Shown: positions 1-9,654, counted from the first letter of the stretch. The stretch is 12,272 bases of DNA from an uncultured Solirubrobacterales bacterium (GCA_937910825.1 CALEMO010000105.1:1-12272), one strand, 5' to 3'. Program-made: numbers and translations. Notes: generated by a model from the sequence alone, not told the origin.

Positions 1-1
1 C

Positions 2-214
2 CTTGACGCCGCGCTTGATGCCGGCCGCAGCCGGCTCAAGTCGGCCGGAATCGAACCTGAATATTTCGAAGCGAGATACCCCGGAACCCTTGATCCGGCG
101 CAGGAAGACAAAGAGGAGGCGATACTGGTGGCGGTGGCCGCCGAAGTTGACGGAACCAGGCTGATCGACAACATCCTCCTGGAGCCCTCGAAAAAGCAAA
201 GGAGCACCAAATGA
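2..214 (+). CDS. panC: Pantoate--beta-alanine ligase, C-terminal fragment (5' end outside window)
   Basis: This open frame enters from the left edge and ends at a TGA at 212-214, giving about 70 residues. PanC condenses pantoate with beta-alanine using ATP, the last step of pantothenate synthesis, in the cytoplasm. The readable part matches the PanC C-terminal domain: an alanine-rich helix with GRSRLKSAGIEPEYFEAR, a short Pro/Glu stretch, then the AILVAVAAEVDGTRLIDNI strand, which corresponds to the usual 'LVAARVGxTRLIDNI' ending. A short Lys/Arg tail follows. The stop overlaps the panB start as ATGA, so the two are translationally coupled and belong to one operon. The ATP-binding N-terminal domain is outside the window, so catalytic residues cannot be checked. 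Confidence 0.9.
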   Translation, partial: LDAALDAGRSRLKSAGIEPEYFEARYPGTLDPAQEDKEEAILVAVAAEVDGTRLIDNILLEPSKKQRSTK

Positions 215-1131
215 GTTCCGCAAAACGATCCCCGCAGGACCAGCCGCCAGTCACGATCAACCGGCTGGCCGAAATGAAGGCCAACGGCGAGAAGATTGCG
301 ATGATCACGGCCTACGACTTCCCATCGGCCGGGGTCATCGAGGAGGTCGGCGTGGAAATCGTGCTGGTCGGTGACTCGGCAGCCAACTGCGTCCTCGGCT
401 ACGACAGCACCGTCCCGGTCGGCATGGACGAGATGACGATCCTCACCAAGGCCGTCCGGCGCGGAATTTCGACCCCTCTACTGGTCGTCGACCTGCCCTT
501 TGGTTCTTACGAAGCCTCGAACGAACTTGCGATCACAAGCGCCCAGCGTTTGGTCAAGGAGGCCGGATGCGACGCGGTGAAACTCGAGGGTGGCGGGGCC
601 TCGGTCGACCGGGCGTCGGCGATCATCGGAGCTGGTATCCCGGTGATGGGGCACGTCGGGCTCACTCCCCAAACGGCCACCGCACTGGGCGGCATGAAGG
701 CCCAGGGGCGCACCGCCGACCAGGCGATAAAGGTCGCCGAGGACGCAATTACCCTCGACCACGCCGGATGTTTCGCGATAGTGATCGAAGCGGTGCCGCA
801 GGCGGTCGTCGAGATGATCGTCGAAAAAATCGATGCGGTCACGATCGGCATCGGTGCCGGCAACGTGACCTCAGGTCAGGTCCTGGTGCTTCACGACCTG
901 GTTGGAATAAATGATGGCCACATGGCCAAGTTCGTCAAGCGCTACGCAGATGTTCGCGGAGAAATGAAGCGGGGAGTCGAGTCCTATGTCGATGAAGTCA
1001 GGTCCGGCGCCTTCCCGGCGGCCGAGCATGTCTACAGCGTCGAGCCTGCAGAACTGGAAAGGCTGCGGCAAAGGCTGGACCGCGAAGATCTCGAGTCGAA
1101 CTACTCCTGGGACTGGGAACCGCTGGCCTGA
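211..1131 (+). CDS. panB: 3-methyl-2-oxobutanoate hydroxymethyltransferase (ketopantoate hydroxymethyltransferase)
   Basis: PanB transfers a hydroxymethyl group from methylene-tetrahydrofolate to alpha-ketoisovalerate, making ketopantoate, the first committed step of pantothenate synthesis. The 306-residue protein is a one-domain TIM barrel. Visible family motifs are ITAYDFPSA (32-40), VGDS with metal ligand D55, LGYDSTVPV, VVDLPFGSY with D94, DAVKLEGG with K124/E126, GHVGLTPQ (147-154), and VIEAVP with the likely catalytic base E193. The ATG lies in the panC stop, with AAAGGAG six bases upstream at 198-204. Most PanB proteins have about 260-280 residues; here there is an N-terminal lead of roughly 12 residues and a charged C-terminal tail ending NYSWDWEPLA. 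One family motif deviates: the usual GIGAGxxCDGQVLV reads GIGAGNVTSGQVLV. The identification is secure. Confidence 0.96.
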   Translation: MSSAKRSPQDQPPVTINRLAEMKANGEKIAMITAYDFPSAGVIEEVGVEIVLVGDSAANCVLGYDSTVPVGMDEMTILTKAVRRGISTPLLVVDLPFGSYEASNELAITSAQRLVKEAGCDAVKLEGGGASVDRASAIIGAGIPVMGHVGLTPQTATALGGMKAQGRTADQAIKVAEDAITLDHAGCFAIVIEAVPQAVVEMIVEKIDAVTIGIGAGNVTSGQVLVLHDLVGINDGHMAKFVKRYADVRGEMKRGVESYVDEVRSGAFPAAEHVYSVEPAELERLRQRLDREDLESNYSWDWEPLA

Positions 1132-1712
1132 CGAAAGTCAATCTCGCGGATCACCTTCGCCGGAGAACCTGCGGCTATCACGCCGTCCGGCAGGTCCCGG
1201 GTTACTACCGAGTTGGAACCGATCACGCAGCGTTCACCGACAGTGACGCCTGTGGTGACAACACAGTTGACCCCGAACCAGCAGTTCGAACCGATTTCTA
1301 CCGGCCCCTTCGAAGTGAAGCCCTGCCAGGTCACCGGCTGATCGGGGTCGTCGAAGCGATGGCTCGCATCACCCACGAAACATCCATTCGCGAACATGAC
1401 ATGGTCGCCAATCGAAATTCCCCCATGCGCAGCCAGCATCACATTCCGGTTCAGGAAACAGCCTTCGCCGATCGAGATCGTCGCCTCGGGTGACATCGTT
1501 ATCCAGCAACCCGGCTCAAGCAGGGTGCCCTCTCCGATCGTCAACCGTCCCGAGTCGAGACCTTCCAGCACTTCCCCTTCGACGGGGTAGCGCACGTATG
1601 CGCCCATCCGGGCCATGTGACGGTTGATCCGGAACCGGTTCAGGGGCCGACCGTTGCGCTCGTACCATCGGCGCTTGGCCCACCAGGTCTTCCAGCCTTT
1701 TTGGTCCTGCAC
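1101..1712 (-). CDS. Left-handed beta-helix (hexapeptide repeat) O-acyltransferase, WbbJ/maltose-acetyltransferase-like
   Basis: The 203-residue protein is probably an acetyl- or acyl-CoA-dependent O-acyltransferase acting on a sugar or glycan; the acceptor cannot be read from the sequence. Residues 55-185 are a hexapeptide-repeat beta-helix (LTIGEGTLLEPG, ISIGEGCFLNRN, ISIGDHVMFANG, VEIGSNCWFGVN, VTVGERCVIGSN). H118 in GDASHRF sits where the family's catalytic histidine is expected, and the ending GVIAAGSPAKVIREI is the conserved cap. The N-terminus is Trp/Arg-rich. The start is GTG; a stop lies four codons upstream (1725-1727), so this is the longest possible form. Upstream on its strand is CAGGCT followed by GGTGGT, which could be a poor ribosome site or an imperfect leaderless -10. 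Its 3' end overlaps panB tail to tail by 31 bp. Confidence 0.88.
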   Translation of the reverse strand: MQDQKGWKTWWAKRRWYERNGRPLNRFRINRHMARMGAYVRYPVEGEVLEGLDSGRLTIGEGTLLEPGCWITMSPEATISIGEGCFLNRNVMLAAHGGISIGDHVMFANGCFVGDASHRFDDPDQPVTWQGFTSKGPVEIGSNCWFGVNCVVTTGVTVGERCVIGSNSVVTRDLPDGVIAAGSPAKVIREIDFRQASGSQSQE

Positions 1713-1760
1713 ACCACCAGCCTGTCAGAGGTGGGTAATGTGCGTCCATGACGGCAACCC

Positions 1761-1765
1761 GGGAG
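1761..1765 (+). promoter_or_regulatory. Ribosome binding site fixing the TTG start of the ROK kinase
   Basis: GGGAG lies 7 nt before the TTG at 1773. The same frame has a stop (TGA) at 1749-1751, so no earlier start is possible. The nearby ATG at 1748 is in another frame and hits a stop after ten codons. The rest of the 60-bp divergent gap (1713-1772) shows no convincing -35/-10 pair. Confidence 0.6.
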
Positions 1766-1772
1766 ATACAAA

Positions 1773-3023
1773 TTGCTTAGACGACTGATTCAGAGGAACA
1801 AGCCCCCAACGGACCCCGCGCCGGAGCCGCTGGACCCCTCGACCGTCCCCGAGGCGAAGAAAGCCGCCGAGTCCGCTGACTCTGATCAGGGTCAGGTTCT
1901 GGAAGACGAAGCGACTGGATTGCCCGAATCAGACGATGCTGCCGTTGAGCAACCGGAACCTCTGTCCGAGCCCGACGATGTGGTCCCCGAACCCGCGCCT
2001 GTTCGGGAAGCCGAGCCCGGTCCGGAACCGACCCTTCCACCGGAATCACTGCGGGCGAAGGCCCGCCCCGGGACCCTGGTCGGCGGCATCGACCTGGGAG
2101 GCACGAAGATCGCGGCGGCGGTCATAGGCCCCGGTCACGAAGTGATCTCCTACCGCCGGCGCCCGACTCCGGACCATGGCGGACCGGCAGATGTAGTCAG
2201 GGCGATGGCAGCCACGATTCAGGAAGCAGCCAAAGATGCCGGCATTGAAGCCCACGAACTCAGGGCCATCGGCGTAGGTGCCCCCGGGTCGGTCGAAAGT
2301 ACAACCGGAGCGGTGAGCGGCGCCGGAAATCTTCCTAACTGGGAGGGCCGCTTCCAGCTGGGAATGGCCCTTCGCGAAGCGGTCGGTTCACCGGTGACGG
2401 TTGGTAACGACGTGCAGGTCGGGACAAACGCGGAGTTCCAGCTTGGCGCCGGCTCAGACTATGACAGCCTGCTCGGGGTTTTCTGGGGGACCGGCGTCGG
2501 AGGCGGAATTATCCTCGACGGCCAGCCCTGGAAAGGACGCGGCCGCGCCGGAGAGATCGGACACATGGTGGTGCGCCGCGGCGGCGCGCCGGGACTGAAT
2601 GGAATAAACGGCACTATCGAGGCCTATGCCGGACGCAAGGCGATGGAAGCCAAAGCGATCCGCGAAATGAACAAGGGCCGCAAATCTGACCTTTTCAAAA
2701 TCATGGAAAAGCACGACAAGACCCACTTGACCAGTGCCATCTGGTCGCATGCCCGCGACCACGGCGACGAACTGGCGATCGAGCTTCTCGACCGGGCGGT
2801 CAAAGCGCTATCCGCCGGAATCGCGTCCGCCGTCAACCTGCTGGATGTGGAAGCAGTGGTCGTAGGAGGCGGGCTGGGAGTTCGTTTTGCGGATTCTCTG
2901 GTTCCAGAGATCATCGATCGCATGGACCGCTATCTGCTCAACCCGGAGAACCCGCCGGCCATCAGGGTCGCCGGGCTCGGTGACGAAGGCGGCGTTATCG
3001 GAGCATCTCTGCTCGTTTCGTAG
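1773..3023 (+). CDS. ROK-family sugar kinase (glucokinase-like) with acidic/proline-rich N-terminal tail and degenerate zinc motif
   Basis: This is probably an ATP-dependent cytoplasmic hexose kinase; glucose is the default guess, but substrate specificity is unproven. Residues 1-100 form a tail dominated by Pro, Glu, Asp, Ser and Ala, predicted disordered. The ROK fold follows: phosphate-binding GGIDLGGTKIAAA (104-116, D107), GVGAPGSV (167-174), NLPNW, catalytic-site GND (211-213, D213), GTGVGGGII (239-247), GEIGH (260-264, H264), EAYAGRKAME, and the C-terminal VVVGGG and GDEGGVIGASLL. Most ROK kinases are about 300-320 residues, so the excess over 416 is the tail. The canonical zinc motif CxCGxxGCxE is GLNGINGTIE here (274-283): glycines and Glu kept, all three cysteines lost. 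The TTG start is supported by GGGAG 7 nt upstream. The gene is divergent from the acyltransferase and convergent with the MDR gene. Confidence 0.9.
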   Translation: MLRRLIQRNKPPTDPAPEPLDPSTVPEAKKAAESADSDQGQVLEDEATGLPESDDAAVEQPEPLSEPDDVVPEPAPVREAEPGPEPTLPPESLRAKARPGTLVGGIDLGGTKIAAAVIGPGHEVISYRRRPTPDHGGPADVVRAMAATIQEAAKDAGIEAHELRAIGVGAPGSVESTTGAVSGAGNLPNWEGRFQLGMALREAVGSPVTVGNDVQVGTNAEFQLGAGSDYDSLLGVFWGTGVGGGIILDGQPWKGRGRAGEIGHMVVRRGGAPGLNGINGTIEAYAGRKAMEAKAIREMNKGRKSDLFKIMEKHDKTHLTSAIWSHARDHGDELAIELLDRAVKALSAGIASAVNLLDVEAVVVGGGLGVRFADSLVPEIIDRMDRYLLNPENPPAIRVAGLGDEGGVIGASLLVS

Positions 3024-3044
3024 CTTTCAGCGTGGGCTGAGAGC
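3023..3044. terminator. Candidate bidirectional terminator hairpin between convergent genes
   Basis: GCTTTCAGC (3023-3031), loop GTGG and GCTGAGAGC (3036-3044) form a 9-bp stem with one G-T wobble. The stem starts at the last base of the ROK kinase stop and contains the stop of the opposing MDR gene, the only three bases between the two genes being 3024-3026. There is no U-run on either strand, so intrinsic termination would be weak or factor-assisted. The placement is what makes it credible. Confidence 0.45.
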
Positions 3045-3967
3045 GAGCTTGTGGCCGGGGCTTGCCTGCTGGCGGGCCCAGGCGTCGGCCGCATCCTCGA
3101 GGTCGAGAACTTCGACTTCGATCTCGAGTTCACCGGCCAGGCAGTGCCGGCACATCCTGAGGAATGCCTCGACCCGCTTCTCACGAGGGGCCCAGAAATT
3201 GCGAAAGCCACGAATGTCGATCAGCCCGCCGCGCAGCGGCCCGGCGAGGATCTCGGCATCGGTGCCGGCGGCGTTGCCAACCTGCACCAGGCGTCCCTGC
3301 CCTTTGATCGCTTTGATCACCTGCGAAGTATTGCTGCCCCACAGTCCGTCCATGACCAGGTCGGCCCCTCCCCCGGTCGCTTCGGAAAGGTCCCCCGAGA
3401 GATCGTCAGATCCCGTGTCAACAACAGCATCGGCCCCCAGGGCCAGAGCCTTCTGCCTGCCCGATTCGCTGCGCGCGGTCGCGACCACCTTTTCGGCCCC
3501 GAGCAGTCTTGACGCCTGGAGCGCGATCTGGCCGACCGCGCCACTTGCTCCGTTGATGATCACGGTCTCACCAGCTTGAAGCCCGCCGCGCCACTCAAGC
3601 GACAGCCAGGCCGCCATTCCGGCGATCCCGAAAGCGATCGCTTTGTCAGCAGGCATACCGTCCGGAAGTTCGATGCCGCTGTTCCGATTGATCGCAGTGA
3701 TTTCCGCCAGAGAGCCGGACGGGTGGCGCGATTCGTCGAACCAGATACGGCGACCGTCCGCGGTCAGTCCAACCGCCTCTTTGCCGGTCACATACGGCAG
3801 CGGTGGAGCCCCGAGGTCGAATTTGCCGGAGGCGATTGCGATGTCGACCGGGTTCAGCCCCGCAATTTCTACTTCGACCAGTTCAGCCTCGTCCGATGCT
3901 TCCGGGGGTTCCGTATCGATGACCGTCGGCGGCTCGCCGTAGGCCGTTATCACCGCCGCCCTCATGC

Positions 3968-3971
<4 letters not shown>
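3027..3971 (-). CDS. Zinc-independent MDR oxidoreductase, NADPH:quinone reductase-like
   Basis: The 314-residue protein belongs to the medium-chain dehydrogenase/reductase superfamily in its quinone-oxidoreductase branch: NAD(P)H-dependent reduction of quinones or other carbonyl/enone substrates in the cytoplasm. Residues 1-110 are the GroES-like domain, with [10 protein letters not shown] (40-49) and a variant [10 protein letters not shown] where PGxEGVG is usual. Residues 111-250 are the Rossmann domain: [25 protein letters not shown] with the nucleotide loop at 141-147, [10 protein letters not shown] and the GRLVQVGNA strand. No catalytic-zinc Cys/His set is present, consistent with the quinone-reductase branch. 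The ATG overlaps the uvrA stop as ATGA, so it is probably translated from the uvrA transcript. A second in-frame ATG two codons in (MSM) is an alternative start. The physiological substrate is unknown. Confidence 0.85.
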
Positions 3972-6808
<2,837 letters not shown>

Positions 6809-6815
6809 TCAGACA

Positions 6816-6821
6816 ATCCTA
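6816..6821 (-). promoter_or_regulatory. Candidate -10 element for leaderless uvrA mRNA
   Basis: On the minus strand TAGGAT (TAnnnT) is followed by 7 nt and then the uvrA GTG, which would place transcription initiation at or next to the start codon. The LexA-type box lies immediately upstream, between the usual -10 and -35 positions. No good -35 hexamer is visible. Confidence 0.5.
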
Positions 6822-6827
6822 CCTAAG

Positions 6828-6841
6828 CGAACACACGTTCG
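6828..6841. promoter_or_regulatory. LexA/DinR-type SOS box controlling uvrA
   Basis: CGAAC-ACAC-GTTCG is a perfect 5+5 palindrome with a 4-nt spacer and matches the CGAACN4GTTCG operator known for LexA of Gram-positive bacteria including actinobacteria. It sits 19 nt before the uvrA GTG, in a gap of only 37 bp, where bound repressor would block the promoter. uvrA is a classic SOS gene, so both motif and location agree. Confidence 0.85.
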
Positions 6842-6845
6842 AAAG

Positions 6846-7205
6846 TCAGACAACCCTTTCGATCACGTCGTCGAGCAGGGCGTCGAGGTCAGCCAGCTCG
6901 TATCCTTCGGACAGTTTGAGCCGGATCTCGTCCCGATCGGCTCCTTCAAGGGCCATCCTGGTGGCGACAAGACGGGCAGACACCTCGTCTTCCGTCCGCG
7001 GGGAAGAGTGCTCTTGCTTCGGCGGCTCGGAGCTTTTCGAAGCCTGACGCCGAACCGCTCCACGCTCAACTTCCAGAGAGGCGATCTGCGCCTCCAGAGC
7101 GGCCAACGATGCAGCGACGGCGGTGAGATGGGCATCGACGGAATCGCGATCGTAGCCGACATTGGCCAGCGGAAAATCGGACTTCTTCACGTTGTCAGGT
7201 TTCAC
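6846..7205 (-). CDS. Small DivIVA-domain-like coiled-coil protein
   Basis: The 119-residue protein is charged and helical with no signal peptide or membrane segment. Residues 11-30 (FPLANVGYDRDSVDAHL onward) resemble the N-terminal DivIVA/GpsB module, whose hallmark is a hydrophobic segment, then GYDxxxVDxFL, then a coiled coil; here the coil is about 23-52 (ALEAQIASLEVERGAVRR). A polar linker (53-72) leads to a second helical unit, ARLVATRMALEGADRDEIRLKL followed by LDALLDDV. DivIVA proteins mark curved membranes and recruit growth or division factors; whether this short version does so is unknown. The start is GTG with no Shine-Dalgarno, but TAGGCT lies 6 nt upstream. It ends 37 bp before uvrA, with the SOS box between, so it could be partly cotranscribed into uvrA. 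Confidence 0.78.
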   Translation of the reverse strand: MKPDNVKKSDFPLANVGYDRDSVDAHLTAVAASLAALEAQIASLEVERGAVRRQASKSSEPPKQEHSSPRTEDEVSARLVATRMALEGADRDEIRLKLSEGYELADLDALLDDVIERVV

Positions 7206-7211
7206 CCTGAC

Positions 7212-7217
7212 AGCCTA
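7212..7217 (-). promoter_or_regulatory. Candidate -10 element for leaderless DivIVA-like mRNA
   Basis: TAGGCT on the minus strand is followed by exactly 6 nt (GTCAGG) and the GTG at 7205. The same hexamer with the same 6-nt spacing precedes the DoxX-like gene. No convincing -35 is seen, and the upstream region is occupied by the hydrolase terminator hairpin. Confidence 0.45.
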
Positions 7218-7234
7218 TTGGAGGTGACGGTCCC

Positions 7235-7258
7235 GGCAGGGCGGGAATCCTCCCTGCC
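7235..7258 (-). terminator. Candidate terminator hairpin after the secreted hydrolase
   Basis: GGCAGGG (7235-7241) pairs with CCCTGCC (7252-7258) around a 10-nt loop that can itself close two more G-C pairs. An outer GGTGA/TCACC pair (7223-7227 with 7261-7265) can extend it. It begins 19 nt past the hydrolase stop in transcription order. No U-tract follows, as is common for high-GC actinobacterial hairpins. It lies in the 72-bp gap before the DivIVA-like gene. Confidence 0.5.
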
Positions 7259-7277
7259 GCTCACCCTCAAATTCTGC

Positions 7278-9629
7278 TCAACCGCCGTTCGACGCCGCTG
7301 CGTAGACCCGGCTGGGCTCCGCCCGCAAAGCAGTCGGCTCGGGCAGCGGCGTGCCATGTGCGGTCGCACCCTTCAAGACAGGCAGGACCAATTGAGAGGC
7401 AAGCCGGCCGCCGAGGGATACCTTCACCCTGGCCGAACCGTCGTCGATCGTGTCGAATTCCCACGCCGAGCGATCGCCGCCGACCGCGGAAACGGTGACC
7501 CTGATCTTCGATCCGGCACGGAAAGCATGGGTCACCGGATAGATCGGGACCCGAACTTCGGTGAAACCCTGCTTCGGCAGCAGTGCGCCATCCCGCTTGA
7601 GGTGGGTCGGCACCGGGTCGAGGGCAGTCGACTCCGAATTGTCCAGCTTGCGGTGGCTGGCCCGCAGCCAGCCGCTCTGGACATAGGTTTCGTTGCCGTC
7701 CGGCCTGACCTCCGAGATGGTTACTTGGAGGTCGGTGTCGCGCTGGGAAGCCTTCAGGTAAAGGTCCATGCTCGACGGTCCGGCGATCACTACGTCCTTC
7801 GAGAGCGTCCCGCCGGTGAAACCGATGCCCTTGCCTTCCACAATCGCAGCCCATGCGTATTTGGGCTGGGCCGCGTTAACCGAGCCCTTGGGCAGGTTTG
7901 TCAAAGGCCTGGCTGCAGGATCCGCGGTATAGGCCGCAATTGATCTGCTGTCGGCCTTGGCTCCGCCGAGCTTGCCGCTTTCCCCGAGGAAGTAGCGCCT
8001 CGCCTGGGCCCGGTTGGGCGGCCAGGCGGCAGACTTCATCTCCCAGGTTGCGCCCTGTGCTCCGAGCCCCCAGGGCCCGGCACCGCTATCCATCAGCAGG
8101 CGGTAGCGCGGGTTGTCCTGCTTGAAAGCCTTGCGGGCGGCCGCGACGTCGGTCATCTCGGCATACCTCGACTGTTCAACCGGGGCCGAAGCTCCCGCGA
8201 GACCCTGGTACAACGGGCCGGTGAGCAGCGACGGAACCACTGGAATTCGGTTGGCTACGAAAAGGTTGATGAACTCGACCCAGCGAGTCATCTGAATCGG
8301 TCCTAGCGAATCGTTGTGGACCCCGTTCTGCATGGTCACCCAGACGTTCTTGTTCCCGTTCAGGTTGGACAGACTGCGCGGGAAATGACCGCCGGTCTGT
8401 TCGTCCTGGTATTGGCCGGTCAGGAAGGTCGGAACCGTCACCTGCTTGAGCCAGTCGCCGGGCGCCCTCTCGGCGAACAGCTTCGGCGTCCGATAGGGAT
8501 TCTTCTCGATCAGGTCAAGCGCATCCAGCGACTGGAGGCGGAGCTTCTGGTTCTCGATGCAGTGGGTGTCGCCCGCTGCGACCAGGGCCTTCGCTACCGG
8601 CAGGCCACCTTCAGGAGCAGGCATGGCGTTCTCTACCCGTTCTGTAACCCAGGAAAGCGCAAAGCCTGAATTGAAGATGCCACCGGGATACCCGGTGCCG
8701 CTGTAAATATCGTCGGTGACTGACATCGGCGCGATCGCTGCAAGGTGCGGCGGCTGCGTGCCTGCCGCAAACAACTGCGTTATGCCGGAGTAGGAGATGC
8801 CGACCAGGCCGACTTTGCCTTCCACCCAGTCCTGGGCGGCCACAGACTCGACCATGTCGTAGCCGTCGTACGTCGTCGGCAGGCCGAACAGGTCAAAAGC
8901 GCCGCCGGAACAGCCACTGCCGCGCATCTGCACGCTGACCACTGCGAAGTCGAGCTGCGGTCCGAGCAATGACCCGACCACGGTTGCGGTCGCCGGAGCG
9001 AGCGGGTCGCTCTTGCCGGAAAGAATCGCGTTCAGCAGGTCATTGGGCGCCGCGGTCTGGTAACCGGAATGCTCGATCAGCGTCGGGAAAGGTCCATCGG
9101 CCATTGTCTTGCCCGGAGGAAGCCGCAATGCCATCGCCAGTTCGACACCGTCGCGCATGGTCACGTAGTTCATGCCCGGCTGAAGTTCCTGCTTGCGATC
9201 GTAGAAAGCCTGCTTGGGATTGGCTCCCGGCTTCAGAACCCTGACCGACCCGGTGCCGTACACCTCACCGGCCTGGCGCTGCTTGACTTCGTAGCCCGGG
9301 CCCGACTTCAGGTACCGGAAGATCTTGCTGCCGAAGCGGTCGGTCTTTCCTTTGCGGATGATCCGGCCTTTCGGATTCACCAGAAGCAGGGTGGCCGCTT
9401 CATCGGCCTGCCTGACGTAGAGCTGACCGATGCTGCCGCGAGCCTTGAAGTCCGCCGGGGCAGTCGTCTTCGGCGCCTTCTTCTTGGCTGCAGCTTCGGC
9501 GCCGGTGGCAAGGGTCCCCGTTCCGAGAATGGCCAAAAGCGCCGCCATTGCGACAAGGGCCACCAGTTCAACGCTCCGCCTGCACCCCTTCAGGCTGACG
9601 CCTGCTCCAACTCCCGCAAATCCCTGCAC
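7278..9629 (-). CDS. Secreted CocE/NonD-family serine hydrolase (X-Pro dipeptidyl-peptidase S15-like)
   Basis: The 783-residue protein is probably an exported esterase or acyl-peptide hydrolase of the CocE/NonD (S15) alpha/beta-hydrolase group; the substrate cannot be told. Residues 1-47 look like a signal peptide: RR at 17-18, hydrophobic core about 21-43, cleavage near AEA-A, then a Lys-rich stretch. A roughly 100-residue preceding domain leads to the hydrolase: VTMRDGVELAMALRLP (156-171), RGSGCSGG (236-243), nucleophile S279 in GISYSG, and likely triad partners D409 (GQYQDE) and H438 (NGVHND). The C-terminal part (about 590-760, MDLYLKASQRDTDLQVTISEV) is the jelly-roll domain of this family. 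The mature chain has only two cysteines, C240 and C357, possibly disulfide-bonded. GTG start with GGGAGG 5 nt upstream. It is flanked by hairpins on both sides, so probably monocistronic. Confidence 0.9.
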   Translation of the reverse strand: MQGFAGVGAGVSLKGCRRSVELVALVAMAALLAILGTGTLATGAEAAAKKKAPKTTAPADFKARGSIGQLYVRQADEAATLLLVNPKGRIIRKGKTDRFGSKIFRYLKSGPGYEVKQRQAGEVYGTGSVRVLKPGANPKQAFYDRKQELQPGMNYVTMRDGVELAMALRLPPGKTMADGPFPTLIEHSGYQTAAPNDLLNAILSGKSDPLAPATATVVGSLLGPQLDFAVVSVQMRGSGCSGGAFDLFGLPTTYDGYDMVESVAAQDWVEGKVGLVGISYSGITQLFAAGTQPPHLAAIAPMSVTDDIYSGTGYPGGIFNSGFALSWVTERVENAMPAPEGGLPVAKALVAAGDTHCIENQKLRLQSLDALDLIEKNPYRTPKLFAERAPGDWLKQVTVPTFLTGQYQDEQTGGHFPRSLSNLNGNKNVWVTMQNGVHNDSLGPIQMTRWVEFINLFVANRIPVVPSLLTGPLYQGLAGASAPVEQSRYAEMTDVAAARKAFKQDNPRYRLLMDSGAGPWGLGAQGATWEMKSAAWPPNRAQARRYFLGESGKLGGAKADSRSIAAYTADPAARPLTNLPKGSVNAAQPKYAWAAIVEGKGIGFTGGTLSKDVVIAGPSSMDLYLKASQRDTDLQVTISEVRPDGNETYVQSGWLRASHRKLDNSESTALDPVPTHLKRDGALLPKQGFTEVRVPIYPVTHAFRAGSKIRVTVSAVGGDRSAWEFDTIDDGSARVKVSLGGRLASQLVLPVLKGATAHGTPLPEPTALRAEPSRVYAAASNGG

Positions 9630-9634
9630 AATTT

Positions 9635-9640
9635 CCTCCC
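9635..9640 (-). promoter_or_regulatory. Strong ribosome binding site of the hydrolase
   Basis: GGGAGG on the minus strand lies 5 nt before the GTG at 9629. It fixes that start, and it sets this gene apart from its neighbours uvrB, the DivIVA-like gene and uvrA, none of which has a comparable site. Confidence 0.7.
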
Positions 9641-9654
9641 GGTACCTATTGAAT

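Noticed and set aside
2887..3579. A 230-codon plus-strand frame bridging the ROK kinase and MDR genes.
   Set aside because: It overlaps the ROK kinase in another frame and the MDR gene antisense; the Ser/Arg/Pro-rich translation is typical of an out-of-frame reading.
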